Below are positions 33,742 to 47,529 of a stretch of 62,000 nt of DNA, one piece after another (the first letter of the stretch is position 1; each line of letters opens with the position of its first letter). Made by a program: the position numbers and the translations under genes. The notes under the pieces are model-generated. The model searched no databases, had not been told where the DNA came from, and saw nothing but the letters and a program-made list of their open reading frames with translations. The stretch comes from Symbiodinium natans (Eukaryota > Sar > Dinophyceae > Suessiales > Symbiodiniaceae): the NCBI GenBank assembly GCA_905221605.1, contig CAJNDS010001802.1:1-62000 (forward strand), in the 5' to 3' direction.

Positions 33742-35184
33742 TCTCGGAGCCAAGTTGAAGCTTCCTCTTCACTTGGTGAGGTCTGCTGCCGCTGTCTCTT
33801 GCAGTTTTGCTTTGAATGCAGCCATTCAAACGAAGGCCCTGGCTCCGAAAGAAAACTCGCTAGCTGGGTAGCTGGAGCTAGGAGACTAAATCCCAAGATA
33901 TTTCGAACTATGTCCGCAGCTCTTACACCTTGGTACTTAGGATGGAATGCTTGCAGACATCGCTCAGCGGAACGCTGGAAGATGCTGGGTGTGACAAGCT
34001 GGACGGGCGAAGAGTTGTAAAGTAGGACGACTTCGTTCGATTCTATCGCATACCGCATTTGTTCACGGGGCAGACAGCCAAGCCGCTCATGCTTATCACT
34101 ACTACCGCAGCAAGCGCTCGTCTGATTGGTTCATCATGAACGGCATGTTGAAACCAAAGCCAACCGTAAGAAACAGATGAGAAAACATGTTACAGCGTGT
34201 TGCTCAAGGTGCGGTGCATCCTTCAAGCTGTGGCGCAGCCACTGCCCTTGCCTGAGCTGCGCACCTTCTGCTGGGCCCCGCTGCCACGAAGTGGTATGTC
34301 AGAGCCTTCAACAGAATACAAGCGAGCACTCTTACACCTCACAATACGCAGACATTCTGCATGCGTCTGACTGCGACCGATGCCATCTGTGTGGCGGTGC
34401 GTGTTGGTCATGATGTGTCTCAATGCAGCCTCGAAGTACTTGTCATGCATGTCCGAGTCGTCATCGATCACCGTGAGGATCTTGGCCCAGCTTCTTGCTC
34501 GGGAACAGGAGCTGCCCAAACCCAAATAACCCAGACAAAACCCTTGGACTCTCCGGAAGACATTCTCTTGAGACCCTTAGCCCGGCGCCACTCTGGGGTC
34601 CTCTGGCACGACCTGGTGCGCCTCACGGTTCTCAGTTCACGTCATTAGTGAGTAGCGAGCAAGGTACAACGTCAGAGTTCCAGAGCCTGAAATTATGGGA
34701 AAGAGAGTGATGGCACCTCCTCAAGTTCTCGACACAGCTGCAGGAAAGCCCAGCACTCGTTGGAAGACCTCCAGCGCAAGCAAGCGGCTTCTCGGCTAGA
34801 AACCGAGTCATGTCCAAGTCTCGTTGTGGAACGTGCACATAGCAGACGTATGGAGCAAGTAGCGAGGCTCAGAAGGTTTCACAGTGGCGCACAGGACACC
34901 GGACATCCCAACGCCAAAGCAACAACGCATCTTTGGCAACAATCTTTACAGTAATGGTGCAATATTTTGCACACCGGAAACGAGCCCCTCGCTTTCCAGG
35001 TAGGTGGTTCGGGAGGTTGGACGGATGGTACGTTGCGTGGATGAAGCGGAACCTCAGATACATGTCGGAGATTCGCAGAAAGCCACTGCATATACTTATC
35101 TTTATCTATTTACAAAGACATTAAATGTATATTCATGTTGAGGCGTCTGGCATGTCCGGCCCCGGAGTAGGGTTGGGGTGGCAG

Positions 35185-35521
35185 GGTTTGAGGAACCCTA
35201 AACCCTCAAGCCCAAACCCTAAAAACCCTAAACGTTACTGAGCCCTTAAACCGTGCAATGCCAAAGCCCTAAACCAGAAGCCCTAACCCCTAAACCCGCC
35301 CCACAGACGGGCGGGGCTACTTAGATAAAATGCTAACCCCAAAAACCCTAAATTCCTAGAACACCAAGCCCCAAATCCGAATCAAGACCAACTCACAACC
35401 ACACCAGAGGAGGCGAGGGGGAGACCCTACGCCCCAAAATCCTCAGTCCCCATCCCCACCACCCCCTCCCACAACACTGGGGGGGGGGGGGGGTGGGGGG
35501 GGGGGGGAGACCCTAAACCCT
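35185..35521. repeat. Telomere-like C-rich region with a 29-base G-rich homopolymer
   Basis: Many CCCTAAA/CCCTAAAAA variants up to about 35350, then C-rich sequence, then GGG...T...GGG from 35479 to 35507 and a final CCCTAAACCCTAA. Confidence 0.7.
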
Positions 35522-36615
35522 AATTACCATGCAGCCATTATCCTTAAAGAAGGGCCTGTCAAGTAGCCTGCGTTTTTAGACATAGCACGTTATGGTAAAC
35601 AAATACAGCTTTTTCGGGCTTCATGGCAAGCCGTGCCACGGGGCATCGTCCCCCCCAAGGTCCCTAGGATTCTTGGGCCAAGATATTGCAAACTTTACTT
35701 TGGGCTGTGAGCTTCGTAGTTCTCGTGGCAACTCTTTTCTACAGTACATGGTATCCCCTCTAACATTCTTGGGGCCAAGAAGAACAGAACGAGGCATACC
35801 CTCAAAGGCCCCCACGTGTCAGAGAACATCTGCCTCAAAGCCTTTTCCTGGCTCCAGCATGAAAGCAAGCTGGCTCTCGTGTTGGTCACTACTTAGTCTT
35901 GCCTCTCCACATGGCAGTGGAAGCTGCTTGCAAGCTGACGCTCTTGCCTTCTCCTGCGCCTCATCCTCTCGCTCCTGCAAGTGTTGCTTCAAATCAAACG
36001 CAGTAGCTACTGGTAGAGCAGGATATGCGGCCGACGTCTGCAACAGCGCACGGAGCTCCTAACATCTGCAAGTCCTTCAGAACCCAGAAACCTGAAACAC
36101 TAGAAATAATCTGGATGTTCGCCTCGAACGCCAAGCAAACGGCCAACTGCTCCTTCGCCTGGTTGTACCTGGGTACTAAGGTTTGTAGGGCCTACGTAGC
36201 TTAGGAAGTATGCTTTTTGTCAGGTCTGTTGATAGACTTTACAGCTCAAACAGCACAACTTGCGTTCCTCGCTGACAAAAAGCCAAGGGCAGGGCTGAGC
36301 CAAGGAGGTCAACCTGTCAGGAACTCGAACAAGCTTTTTTGGCTCTCTGAATCTCTCTGATTATGATGAGCTAATGCTGCACCCAAAGCCGACGCCTAAA
36401 GGGCCTAAAGTTTAATGGCCCCAAAAGCCGAAATTTGAAGCAGCCTTTCGTGACAGGTTCGTTGGCACGGGTCTGAGGCTGGCACGTGTGCTGCAGTACT
36501 GTCAGAGGAGTGCGGAAAGTCGGAAGCATAACCACGTGTAGCACATCGCGCCTCAAAGCACTGACAGCCATTTACAGTAGTGGCCTTGAATTCAGGCAGT
36601 GGTGGACGCTACACA

Positions 36616-37284
36616 TCATGGCATGTTGGGGGTCAAGGTCCACTCCCGTGCTGGGCTTCCGACGCTGTGATGTCCTAAAGCAAGCAATGCCAAGATGCTC
36701 CAGCCATGCATGACAAAAACTACCGCAATCCTGGATGCAAGATCGTCACGTGTGTTTATGCCGCCGGGGCAAAGAGTGCACGACTTGAGACACCGCTCGC
36801 GGGATGCTAACAACTGATGCGCAAAACTGTCGTGGTCTTTCGTAGTGATACAACGTAGCTGCATGGTTTGTTCTTCCTGTGCCAGGAAGGTCCTCCTCGT
36901 CTTCTTCTGGACCTCGCCTAAGGGTGTCTCAGATGAGCCCATCAGCATCGACCAAAGCTGGCTCTGCTGGGCTCCTGGCGCAGCCTCCGCTCGCGCTGCT
37001 CGCGCGGCCCAATCCTCGCTGCCGTCACGGAGAACCTCGTGCAACGCCATGTCAAGTCGCAGTTGCGGCTGCGGTGCGACGTACAGCTTTGCTAGGGGCA
37101 AGGCCCTCATCAGGCCAACAGTGGCGAAAATCAGAAATGTGATGCACCTGGACATCCATGCGCGCAGGTTCAAAGAACTCAGAGCACCCAAGTTCACGGG
37201 ATGCATAGAGCACGAAACATCACAGTCCGTCCACTGTTCGAGCTCGCTCGCAGGCAATGAAAACATATGCATTGTGGCCTTCAT
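36616..37284 (-). CDS. Candidate long exon, unknown product with one membrane segment
   Basis: This is a 222-codon open frame on the strand that carries the other genes. The central part looks coding: a hydrophobic span (CITFLIFATVGLMRALPLA), then an Ala/Arg/Glu-rich stretch (DWAARAARAEAAPGAQQSQL) and a charged tail (KKTRRTFLAQEEQTMQLRCI). The 3-prime third looks less protein-like and probably lies in an intron or UTR. No start, splice sites or family could be fixed. It could be chance, but length and composition set it apart from the shadow frames around it. Confidence 0.3.
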   Translation of the reverse strand: MKATMHMFSLPASELEQWTDCDVSCSMHPVNLGALSSLNLRAWMSRCITFLIFATVGLMRALPLAKLYVAPQPQLRLDMALHEVLRDGSEDWAARAARAEAAPGAQQSQLWSMLMGSSETPLGEVQKKTRRTFLAQEEQTMQLRCITTKDHDSFAHQLLASRERCLKSCTLCPGGINTRDDLASRIAVVFVMHGWSILALLALGHHSVGSPAREWTLTPNMP

Positions 37285-40200
37285 TGGCCTGCTGTCGCCG
37301 TTGTCATGTCGTGCTTGAGGATGCTTTAAACTTGCAACAGGCTAGGCGTGATTCTTTGCCTGCCCCGGCGCCAGAGGGTGGTCAAAGGCCACTATTTTGG
37401 AATAAAGAAAGACCACGTAAGCCCCCTGCCCTGAAGTATCGGAAACAGAGTTACATGAATTCTGCATGGCCCTCCAAGTCTTCTGAAACGTGGCAGCTGC
37501 GCAGGTGAAGCATGTAGAAGGTGAACAGCCTGAAGGGTCTTTTGAAGCATCTTTTTGAGCTGTGCACGCTGCACACACCCGCATGACCAGAACGCTACTT
37601 GAGAATGCTGGCAGCATACCGGCGCTCAGCGCAGTGCGTCAGGGCTAGAAGCACCCCCCAGCGATAGTGGCAAACGGCGCAAACCTCCATAAGGTGGGGC
37701 TGCAATATCCATCATCACAAGTGCAAGAACGCTAGTAGAGAGTGATGCTAGCTGCAAAGTGTTTCACAGGTCGTCAATTCTCAGCAATCATTGACAGTCA
37801 CTATAGATCTTCACGGCTTGGTGCACCTGTCTATGTGTGGAGGTTCGCAAAGCTGCCTGCTCTTGCATGTATCGCACATACATGGCTCTGCAAGCTGCAA
37901 CTGAGGCCGCAGCCAGCAAACTGATTGTGCCACCGTAGATTACCAGCGCAGGCCTGGTAGGCCCAAGATCTTGACTATGCTACGCAAAGTTGGCATGAAT
38001 TGGCATGAGCCATCGTAACTCACTTCGCGTCATGTGCTTCTGTGTAGCTTTGCACACTGTCTCCAGCCCTAACTTCTTTGTCCCGAGGCTATCACGAAGC
38101 TCGCGCGAGCGTCCGCACTGCATTGAAGGCAGCACGCCTCCGGATCAACATGTTGCACCCCTTGTCCCTTACATTCCGTTCTGCCAAGGTGGTCACAGCA
38201 CCCTGCCTCCAGCGACTCGCGAGAAGCTGATCTTGATTTAGCTCCAGCACCTTCATTAGACAGATCACGGCACTACGATTCGAACGAGCGGATACAGAAC
38301 ACCGCCGCTCAAGCAAGAACCCTTGACGGCTTTGCCGATCTCAAAGACCAGGCAGAGTTGAGATTGCTTTATTATGTGGTCCTCCAGCATGTACTTTGCT
38401 TAAAAGATGTCGGAGGCGGAGAGCAATAGAACAACGATTTAACCCCAATGTCGAGCACCGTAACATTGCGACTGAGGACGGGGCCGACAGTAGTGTGTCA
38501 GAGTTTTGGAGCATGGCGCACAGAGCATCGTCCGTCTGGAACACAGGTATGTGGGGCACTTGCACCGAATTCACCAAAAAACAACACGTCTCAGCTCGGG
38601 CCTCTGTGGGATCTGGGACGGTGGTCTCCCGTGTGGTGTCCTCCTCCGCCAGGCCTTCAGGGTCCGTGACCAGCAAGACCTGAAGGCTGCGCCGGTCTTT
38701 GGGGCAGGTAAAGTTGAGCATAAGTACAAACTGCACAAACTGCACACCGGTCGAGACTTTGGAATGCAGAAGAATTGCTACGCTTGGCCTAAATGTTAAC
38801 GGAGGGTTTCCCGACCATGCGTGTTAGGGAGGGTGCAAGAAGCTGGTCAACCCAATCTGTGGCAAGAGCACGCAAGTACCAACGAGTACATCCCCGGCCG
38901 CCTTCGTTTGTATCCGAGGTGTGGACAGAGCGGCTAAGCTTGGAGATACCGTCATCTTCATCCCAGTCCGAGGCCTAAGCTTTACCACTTCATGCCTTGA
39001 TCGCTTCACTCCAGACATGCTGAATGCTGGCATGAAGCATGGCAGAGTTGTCCTAAAGTTCTTCGAAGCACTGGTCTGCACACAGATGTAGCCCAGTAGC
39101 GCCAGCTTTTGCGAAGAATGATGGGCAGAGCAGCTTCACCTACGAAAGCTTGATGCTGCTTCAAGCTGGACACACGCGCAGAGGAGTCATAAGTCGACGG
39201 TTATTTTAAGTTCAAGATTTTAAGGTATAGAACAGTATAGCACAGAATAGCACAAAGTCGATCACGGCGAGAACCTCGCGGTGGTCCACAGACATCGCCC
39301 TTTCTTTGACGGCATGGTCACAAGGAAGCGCCTGCTGGGACCGCAGGGCCACGCAAACCGTGACAACAACCAGCCTTGTGTGAAGGGTTAAACCGTGGCC
39401 TCTGCGTCATCCATGTTGCGCGCGCTTGAGCAAGTGCATCAAGACCGCAAAAAAGGGCCCAAAGGGGGGTTGAAGAATCTGAGGTCGGCTTGAGGGCGTG
39501 GTGCGCTGGGTGTTTTAGACTCTTACAGTAGATGCTTCGGGAATTTCGGGAGTATAGGCAGCAAAGGTATAGCGTCATGGTAGGGGTGCTGGATCATCTG
39601 TCACAACGAAGTCTGGACTCCTTGACCAGATGTTCGCTGGGGAGTTTGATTTAGGGACGTCAAGGCTCAGCAACTTATCGTCACTTGTTTTTCGCATGCG
39701 TAGTTTTCTCTACCAGACACTTTGGCCTCGTCTGAGCTGCGAGCCAAATCAAACCAGCAGGTGACCCCCGACATGGCACCGCTACGAAGACTTCCTGTCG
39801 CATGGCCTACAATGTAAAGGTAGTGTACAGGTAATGTAATGAGGTAGTGCCTCCACAAACACAAACGAACTCCGAACTCAAATGCATCACCAATGCTTGC
39901 AAGAGAAGGGGCGATGTTCCACAGAAGGGACCCTGTGGCGTGCTAAGTGCGGTGCCTGCTCGCTCCAATCATCTCGTTTAGGATATTGTGGCCGTGGCTT
40001 GCCATCCTCCACATGCAGCTAAGGAAGCATCCTGTGAAGCCACGCTTCGGGTCAAGGGATCCTACAACAACTGCATGGAAAAAAGTCCCATCTGTCTGCG
40101 AAACGTGGCGAACTTGCTGCGCAGAATCTTACCCGTCACAGCACACAGGCATCCAACACCAACGTGATCCAAGACAGTCCCGACATGCTCTGAATACGAT

Positions 40201-40582
40201 TGGATATAAGTGCTGTGATGGCTTCAGTATGCTTCAGTGTTTCTTCGGTTCTTCTGTTTGATTCTTGTGGTTCGCGACGGCGAACGGGAGTGTACCCGTG
40301 TCTGCCCAGCGTTCGCCTCGTAGAGGAACTCAAAACCAAGCTGCGACTTGGGATCCCGCCACTTTCCAAACCTCAAGAGCGTCAACGACTGCGAAACGGG
40401 ACGGCGCTCAAGGCACGGCCCACTTACTGCGAAGGATGCTAGTGGCAGATGCTCTGCGAATGTGACAGGGACTCAGCGACTTTGCAAATGTTTGCTACAA
40501 TCAGAGACAATGAAAAATGAACGTTGGATTGTCCCAGAACCGTCGCGGGTTGGACCATGCAATTCAGGTAGCATATTGGCAG

Positions 40583-40863
40583 GAGCTCGTGCAGCGACAA
40601 CGAATGCTGAACCAGCGTAAGCCTCTTGCTCCTTCTGGTAGACACACCTAAAACTAAGCGAAAGACCAGAATGTCAGCTCTGCTTCTTTGGCCCATTCGT
40701 CGTAGGGCGGTATCCAAGCCTCCTTCCTTAGAAAGGCGCAAGATTCAACAAGGGCGGCTTGTGTTTCAGGAAGCTGAGTCTGACGGACTCATCCGTGAAC
40801 AGGCAGTGTTGCACCACGAGCTCAAGTCATGGTTGGCAACTTCGCCAATGCACTGGACTGGAG
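40583..40863 (+). CDS. Candidate exons on the plus strand, unknown product
   Basis: GGCAG|GAGCTCG at 40582/40583 opens a short block ELVQRQRMLNQ that runs to C|GTAAGCC at 40616/40617. A second open frame follows to TGGAG|GTGAGGT at 40863/40864 and encodes SLERRKIQQGRLVFQEAESD and ELKSWLATSPMHW. Three good splice signals in 280 bases and a charged helix-like composition suggest real exons. This would be the only plus-strand gene with splice support in the window. No family is recognised. Confidence 0.28.
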
Positions 40864-43143
40864 GTGAGGTAAACACGCTTCTTGTTCTTCTGGATGAGTT
40901 CACTCTGTATCAATGTGAAGCCGAGTGACACCATCGCCGGGGCAGGCGCACTGCTAAGGTGAAGGCTCAGCACAAACGTCCCTCTCAAGTGTACTAGCTG
41001 GCGATGTCGAGTAGGCGGACGATGAACTGTACTGTATCTGATTGCCATGATGTATTGCTGTACTTGCAGACTGGCGGAGGCAAAATGTGTGGTTCATGCA
41101 CGACCCAAGCTGACCTTTGTGTGTGGGTGTGTCAAAAAACATTGGCAACCAAGATTCACCTCGCACTGCTTCCTTGGGCTTTCTCCGCGTGCTTGCTAAT
41201 CTAAGCTATCACGGAAGCTGTTCCCGGGGTTGTCGAAGTTCGGCCGGAGAAACCGGCAACACCCGAAGGCAAGCGTAAAGACAAAGCGCTTGTCACGGCA
41301 CAACGGCCCTGTGCCATGCCCGAATTCTGGCTTGGAGGCGCAAGGAGCTGAGCGCGCCTTACAGACGCATATGTGTCGGCTCAAAAACGGAAATCGTACA
41401 TAGATGTCAGCCTTACAGCATCTGGTCGCCAATGCTCGATGCTGGCGATAGCGAATTTACATTGACTAGGCTCCTGCCTCATTGCACGTCATTGCGCTCG
41501 GCTGCTAAACAACAACGCCCTTGTTCAGCTCAGCGCGCTTTTGAAAATTTTGAGTATTTCGCCACGAGGTGACGCTACAAATCCTGTGCTCATTGTCGAG
41601 ACAGTGGCGGTAACACCTCGCAAGCCACACCTTCTCCGGGGCGGGGATCAAGCGTCAAAGTCAATGTCTACTACCTGCGGATGTCAGAACCATCCAGAAC
41701 ATCACAGAGTGAGATTCGGAGTGATCGCTGCAACCGAGACAGAAAGCAATGCAACACATGATGTGGATCCCTCTTGCCGTTGAAAACCGTCTGGAATCAT
41801 ACTGGATCAGCCCTAGTCAATTTGTGACTGTACCTTCGACATTAGGTAATTTCTCAGCATGGCACGTCGCATCCGCGAGCGAAGGCGGTGACCACCGCGG
41901 CGCCGTGAGACTCGGTGCAAGCGCTTGCGCCGCTGATCCTGGTCTCAGCAAGCTGTGGAGGCCAGGGAGGCTTTTGGGTTGAGGGACGCATCGGACGATT
42001 TTCAACATGCTCAGCGAAACCCTGAGTGCTGGAGAAGCAAAGACTCGGAAAAAAAGAGTGGTACATGTGTAAATGAGTCAAGGGAGGGCAATGTGTATGA
42101 ATGTGTGGCATGTCTGCCCCCGCGACATGCACGGCTCATACGGCTCCTCATCGTCATCTCCTTGGCGCGCATCCTTGGGCGACAATCGAGGAACCATGTA
42201 AACTGGGTCTTTCTGAGTCACATAAAAAGCCACGACAACTTCAAAAAGCGGCGGCGTCCGGCGTACCCTCTCAGGATGAAACCCTGAGCCGCTTGGTGAA
42301 GAAGCGGCGCCCGCCCCGTCGCAACAGAGCGTCCTGAAGGCGCTGTGCTAAAGCTCGTCAATCCAAGTGAAACCGATGGCTGCATGCGACAGCTGTGTGT
42401 TCAAGATTGCGAGCTGAGCGACGAAGCCCGACGAAGCCCGAGCGAATGTGAGTTTTGTTGGCACAGTCTCGGCTGAATGTTTGGATTTGGTCTGGTATTG
42501 AACCCAGTCAAACGACCCGAGTTTCTGAACATCCTTAGCATTTTAAAAGAAGGTCTTTTTCAAACCGGTGCCTTATTTTATTGCGCGTCCCGCCCCCCCC
42601 CCCCCCCCCTTTCTCCCCCCCGCCCATTTTCACACAACTACGCCTACCACCAAGTCGAAGCGGAACTGAGGAACCGAGGACTGGACTGCAATGCTGGCTG
42701 TGGTCGGTGCATCGCTGGTGCACCTGGCATTATCATGTCTCGGCGTTTCTGCACCACAGAAACACTCGCAAACAATATCCACATGCGATTATAATAGCTG
42801 TGTCTTCTACGTCCCACGCCTACACAAAGGGCGCCCTCGCCGAGTTGCTGAGTTGCAGCCCCGCGCTGAAACTCGGCAGCGTCACGTTCGGCTGAGGCTC
42901 CAAAGGTTCCATGCCTGGCAGATCTTGAGGGCTCATGAAGCTCCCCGAAGCCACAGCTTACATTTTAAACAACTACATGTGGGAGAATTCCATCGGAAAT
43001 GACCTGAAGCAAACTTCCCCTTCTGAAATGGGCACTGTGAAGCATGCTTTTTGAGGTGACATGGTCTTGGACATGCTGCCAAGCAGTCTCCCAGCCAAAC
43101 CTGGTGCCACCGGTGCCCCCACTTCCGGCAATAGCCTGCTAAT

Positions 43144-43190
43144 TGAACCCTAAACCCTAAACCCTAAACCCTAAGCCTTAAACCCTAAGT
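43144..43190. repeat. Interstitial telomere-type repeat (CCCTAAA)n
   Basis: Six consecutive CCCTAAA-type units (one CCCTAAGCCTTAAA variant). Confidence 0.8.
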
Positions 43191-45095
43191 TTGTTGTGCA
43201 TTTTTGGGATCGCGGAGTCGGCCCCGTGGGAAGCTCTTTGCCTGTGGGAAGCCCGCGAGTGCCCTGACTCACTCCATGCTTGTGAGCGGCAGCTTGACGA
43301 GTAACACGTGAGAACGATATTCCTGTTCTGCAGAGCGGCTGCGACCCCAGTTCGAACGAGCGTAACGAAGTACATTGTAGTTAACTAGTTAACTGCTTTG
43401 AGGCGGTATCCAATGTGAAGACACAATGCTGTATAACAGTCAAATAACTTGAGTACTACAAATTATATATGTACCGCCGCAGATGCAAAGACCTGCAAGA
43501 CACAATTTGGGACTTGCAACTAGAACCCGCTAAGATTGCTTTGAGTCGTGCGCATGCCACGAGCTAGAAACGACGCTATCTGCGTGTCAAATTCCGCAAC
43601 TTGTTTGCGACGTACAAACACCTGCGGCGTACGCACGAAGCGCTGACGACTATCCAGGCGGTGCGACTTATGATCTCATGATATGTGCAAGCGCTGGCCA
43701 AAACAGCATGAACAGCTCTCGCAGTACTTGCTGGTCTGGGATATCTGAGCGACTGAGCTTACTTGACGTCGCTTTCCCAACACATTCCAACCGAGTCCAG
43801 GACCAGCAGCGCTATCAGTGGAAGTAGCCTGGTTTTAGATGGAGTTCATGAATGTTGTTCACCCGCAATGGCCAAGCTCCAGCCGATGCACCTGCATCGT
43901 GGCATTCCACCCACTGAGAAAGGGGGACCTCAGCACTTTCCAAACATGGGTGCAGGATAGGCTACTGGGATGTTGAGCCAAGAGCTGTGAAGTCTGGTTG
44001 GGTCTCGTTCAAAAAGGGGTTCAGCACTATGTGTTATGAAAGGTCCCCAAAACCGCAAAGCTAGCCAACTCAACGCCTGGTTCTCATCATGACATGGCAA
44101 CGTGCACCCCTTGCTCAGCCGGCGACGGTGGTAGTCCGCGTTGTGGTTCGGCCCGAACTAAAGCAGTTTAGTGTCTGCTGGAGCCGTAGGGCAAGTATCA
44201 GATATGGGATGCCGCACTGTTGTGGTAATGAAATGAGAATCAAAGAGGAACACCGAGACAAGCCAGAAGCCAAGTGAAGCAACATGCAAAGAAGGTCGAT
44301 GCAACCGATCCCAAACAACATGCGATGCAAGTTCAGCCATTTGTTCTCAGAGCCTTTGCTCCCCTGTGCCCTTTGCGACGGCTATGGTACACTTGCTGTC
44401 CCAACCGGCTAAGTCACCTGGCGGGCTCCTAGGTTTGTGTTAGAAACTCGTAGCGGCTTCTGGGGCAGCACGCGCAACATGACTTTGTCATGCAGTGTGA
44501 AACACCAATGCCCTTTAGCTGGACACTGCCAACTCCAGGCACTACGCCCAAAAGCATCATCGACAAAAAAGCTGCAAACAGAACACAAGTCCAAGCAAGT
44601 ACGACCATGTCAAGAATTCATTCAAGGGATGGATTTTACAAATCCCCTGGTGGCCCCACGAAACGGAAACTGTCGACCCTCGGCAACCTCTCGGTTCAAA
44701 AGCCCCACCAGGCCTAGCTCAACCGCTTTAGGCTGGAGCATCGCCTCCGGTCAAAAACGCGGGCAGAGGATGCTATCTGACGGGGATGCTTCAATTGGGG
44801 CCTCAGCCTTACTTACCTTGCGCCAGATTTTGCAAACTAGACAGTTCCCATTCAACAACCGCACGCATCATCCGCCGAGTGCCCAGGCCTTTCTCCTTGG
44901 AGTTGCAGCGCTGCACCAAATTCTGGGCTACAGACTCCATAGCCTGATGCAGCAATGACTTTGATTCGATGTCGCAGACAGAAAAACGAACGAAATTTCC
45001 TGCTTACAATCAATCACAGTTAAGTACGTTCACAACACAAAACCATCATCAAACGAGGTGAAGGCGACGCCCTCCAGTGACAAACTAAACTTTAC

Positions 45096-47529
45096 CCAAA
45101 CCCATACTCTCCCACGTATGCCAAGATTGCAGCAGAGAGCAACGGGCCTGGCATCGGTGCTCGGCAGCGGTCAATTTCTCCTCTCCAACATCGGACGTGT
45201 TCTGTTGGACGCGACTGGCTCCTGTTGAGTCGGCTTTCTCCTGAAGGCGCAACTGGACTTCCAGCACCTGCAGAACACGTGATTGAAATGCTGGGTGTGA
45301 GACTCTGGGACAGTTTTTCGCTCTTGCACATACCCAATGCTGCGGTCTCAACACACAGAACTGTCACAGAACAGTAAGTTGTTCTCGGCCGGCGCCTCAA
45401 CATGTCGAAGATCCGCGAGGAGGGCAAGCTCGTTGGCCGCCTTGTGGCTTGGCTGAGAATTCGATACATGATGACCGCATGTACCGTCCGCATCACATCA
45501 TGCCACGAATATGCCCTGCTTGCCTCAGCCATGGCCCAAGCGCGTTGCTCGGCGGCCTTTGGACATCTCTCTGAAAACCATCGATTTGGTGGCGACGTCA
45601 AAAACCCTTGCAAATCTTACAATAACCAAACCAAAACCATGAAGGCCTCAGCGCGGGCTGAACACGTCAGCAACTCCTGCTGCGCCTGGCATGGGGCGAA
45701 CAGCTTTGGCACGGCAACCGCAATGCTTTGGATGGTGTAGCACATCAAACAACACAAGGACATGCCTCGTCAGCCCTGTCGTTGGCCTTGCGACAGCTTT
45801 CCTGCCACAAGAGCTGGAAACTTTTTGGGTCCGCCCTGCCCCCCCCCCCTAGTCGTAAACCATGCTTGAACTATAATGAACTGGCATCTCTTACTTCTGA
45901 TGCAAAGGAGCATCTTCAATCCGGCCAGGCCTCCAGGTTCGCGCACTTCTCACGCAAAGCCTGCAACTCCTTCCGATCGTACATTTGCAGACAATAGAAC
46001 CACTCAAACCTGTCCATGCTGTGACAACGTGATCCTTGTCCTCAGGCCTGACATGATGCGTATATGATGTCTCTTTGCAGCCGAAGCCCCTCCAGTCCTT
46101 TTGAAGCTCTGCTTTGGCAATCTGTTCCGAAGCGTCGAGCTCGGCAGGTGTGCTCGAGCCCACTGGCATGCAAGCACACCATCACGAAGGCGCCAGACTC
46201 GACAGGCACTGTTTTAGATCAAAACTTACCTCAACGTGACGTACCTGAAGTGTCGACAGCACCACCAACAGGGGCTGGGTCTGCCATCTTCGCAGCAGCC
46301 TCCAAACCGATTTTCGATCGGCGGCAACTTAGACACAATCGTGTCATGGAACCCCTTCGTCTCTGTGGCCATAGGCTGGATTCTTTCGTGCAACATGTGC
46401 ATAAAGGCACGTGTGAGCTCTGGGATCGTCACGTGTACGGGTGAGAACATTCAAATACATTTCAAATCATGTCTCCACCTCTCGGGTGCGGCGCTGAGCC
46501 TCAGGAACAATGTGTCAGGATAGCGGGCCTACTTCCCAAAGTCCGGTAAGGCCCAGGCAGCCCTCCTATCCCGCTCCTGCTCATGGAGCGCCTCAGTTGC
46601 AATGCAAACAGGACTTGCAGATCCCAGAGTCTCAGAAAGAGGGGCCTCCTGCCAATGCCACATACAACTCCACATGTAAATTGGCTCACGCGGGTTCTTG
46701 AGAGCCATGCCGCAAGTTCCTGCCGTTGGGTATCGACCTTGGCACAAGTTGGGGGGGGCGCAGGTCATTTGAATTGGCCTTAGCATCGCCTTGCATTACC
46801 TTGGCAGGGGCAAGTGCTCCGAGCGACACCTGTCGAGCCGGGCTCCCAGCCCGAGCCCCAGGCCCAAGCACTTGGCCTGAGAGGCAAAGCTCGAAGAGCC
46901 TACAGCGAGTCTAAATACCTCTTTGTCGGCTTGGCAATGGTCGCTCTCAGCACACGGCGGAAATCCACATGGCTTGCATGGGGGAAATCAGGGTCGGTGT
47001 CGCCTGCAAAGCGCAACTGGACATCCTCTTGCTGCAAGAAGCTGCTAACATGCGCTGGCGGATGGCTGAGGCATTTGCCATCTTCAAATTCTTGCACCTC
47101 CGGGCAAGCTTCATCGTCGTCCGCTTACACTTAGCGCAAACCAGACGCATGCTGTGCGACCCAAATTCTGCACCTTGAGCAAAGACTTCTTGTGTTGCTG
47201 TGAGTACTATTCCACACATAACATAGCAGCTTCTCACCAGCTCTAGCCGCATCTGTAACATGGTCAGCATGTGCCGAAGTTGCTCCAGCTCAGCTGATTG
47301 CAGGAATTACCAGAAACACATGGTGCTAGTACGTCTTGAAATGGTAATACTTGTCGTAATCTTAATGTTGCGGTAGAAGGTAATGGCGCAAGTACGAGTA
47401 TAATGCCGAGCAGCCAGAATCCGCTCGCTTTCTCGTCGCGCCGCAGCCTCAGCTTTAGCTTCAGATGCTGGGGTTCGAGCATTTGAGCATTTTCAGCTAG
47501 GCTCTCTATTCTTTTTAGCGTTTCCATCC
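45096..47529 (-). CDS. Hydrophilic, coiled-coil-like multi-exon protein, function unknown
   Basis: Several minus-strand exons with good splice signals line up. 47529-47429 encodes METLKRIESLAENAQMLEPQ and onward to RRDEK. 47288-47238 encodes LEQLRHMLTMLQMRLEL and ends at a GTGAGA donor. 47097-46919 starts VQEFEDGKCLSHPPAHVSSF, with AG|GT at both ends. These three keep one frame and show a leucine heptad pattern. Further exon-like blocks lie downstream: 46450-46230 (ends AG|GTAAGT), 46169-46010 (ends AG|GTTTGAG; ELDASEQIAKAELQKDWRG), 45606-45396 (WFSERCPKAAEQRAWAMAEA) and 45267-45096 (AG|GTGCTG acceptor; VLEVQLRLQEKADS). Phases of the downstream blocks could not all be reconciled, so they may belong to one gene with missed exons or to two genes. 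I recognise no domain family. The coding character is likely, the exact model is not. Confidence 0.4.

Larger units (their letters stand above)
27331..35184. other. Long gene-poor stretch
   Basis: It holds microsatellites, a 13-base G run near 29766 and one weak exon candidate (29356-29559). The long frames at 28141-28910 and 30351-30890 have no motifs and are crossed by equally long frames on the other strand. Confidence 0.4.
37285..45095. other. Gene-poor stretch with one weak plus-strand candidate
   Basis: Apart from 40583-40863 and the telomere-type repeat at 43144, only short frames, a C-run at 42593-42610 and small palindromes (TAGTTAACTAGTTAACTG near 43378) are seen. Confidence 0.4.

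Noticed and set aside
36330-36360. TTTTTTGGCTCTC as a relic of the dinoflagellate spliced leader
   Set aside because: The leader ends TTTTGGCTCAAG; the match stops too early, and no gene starts here.
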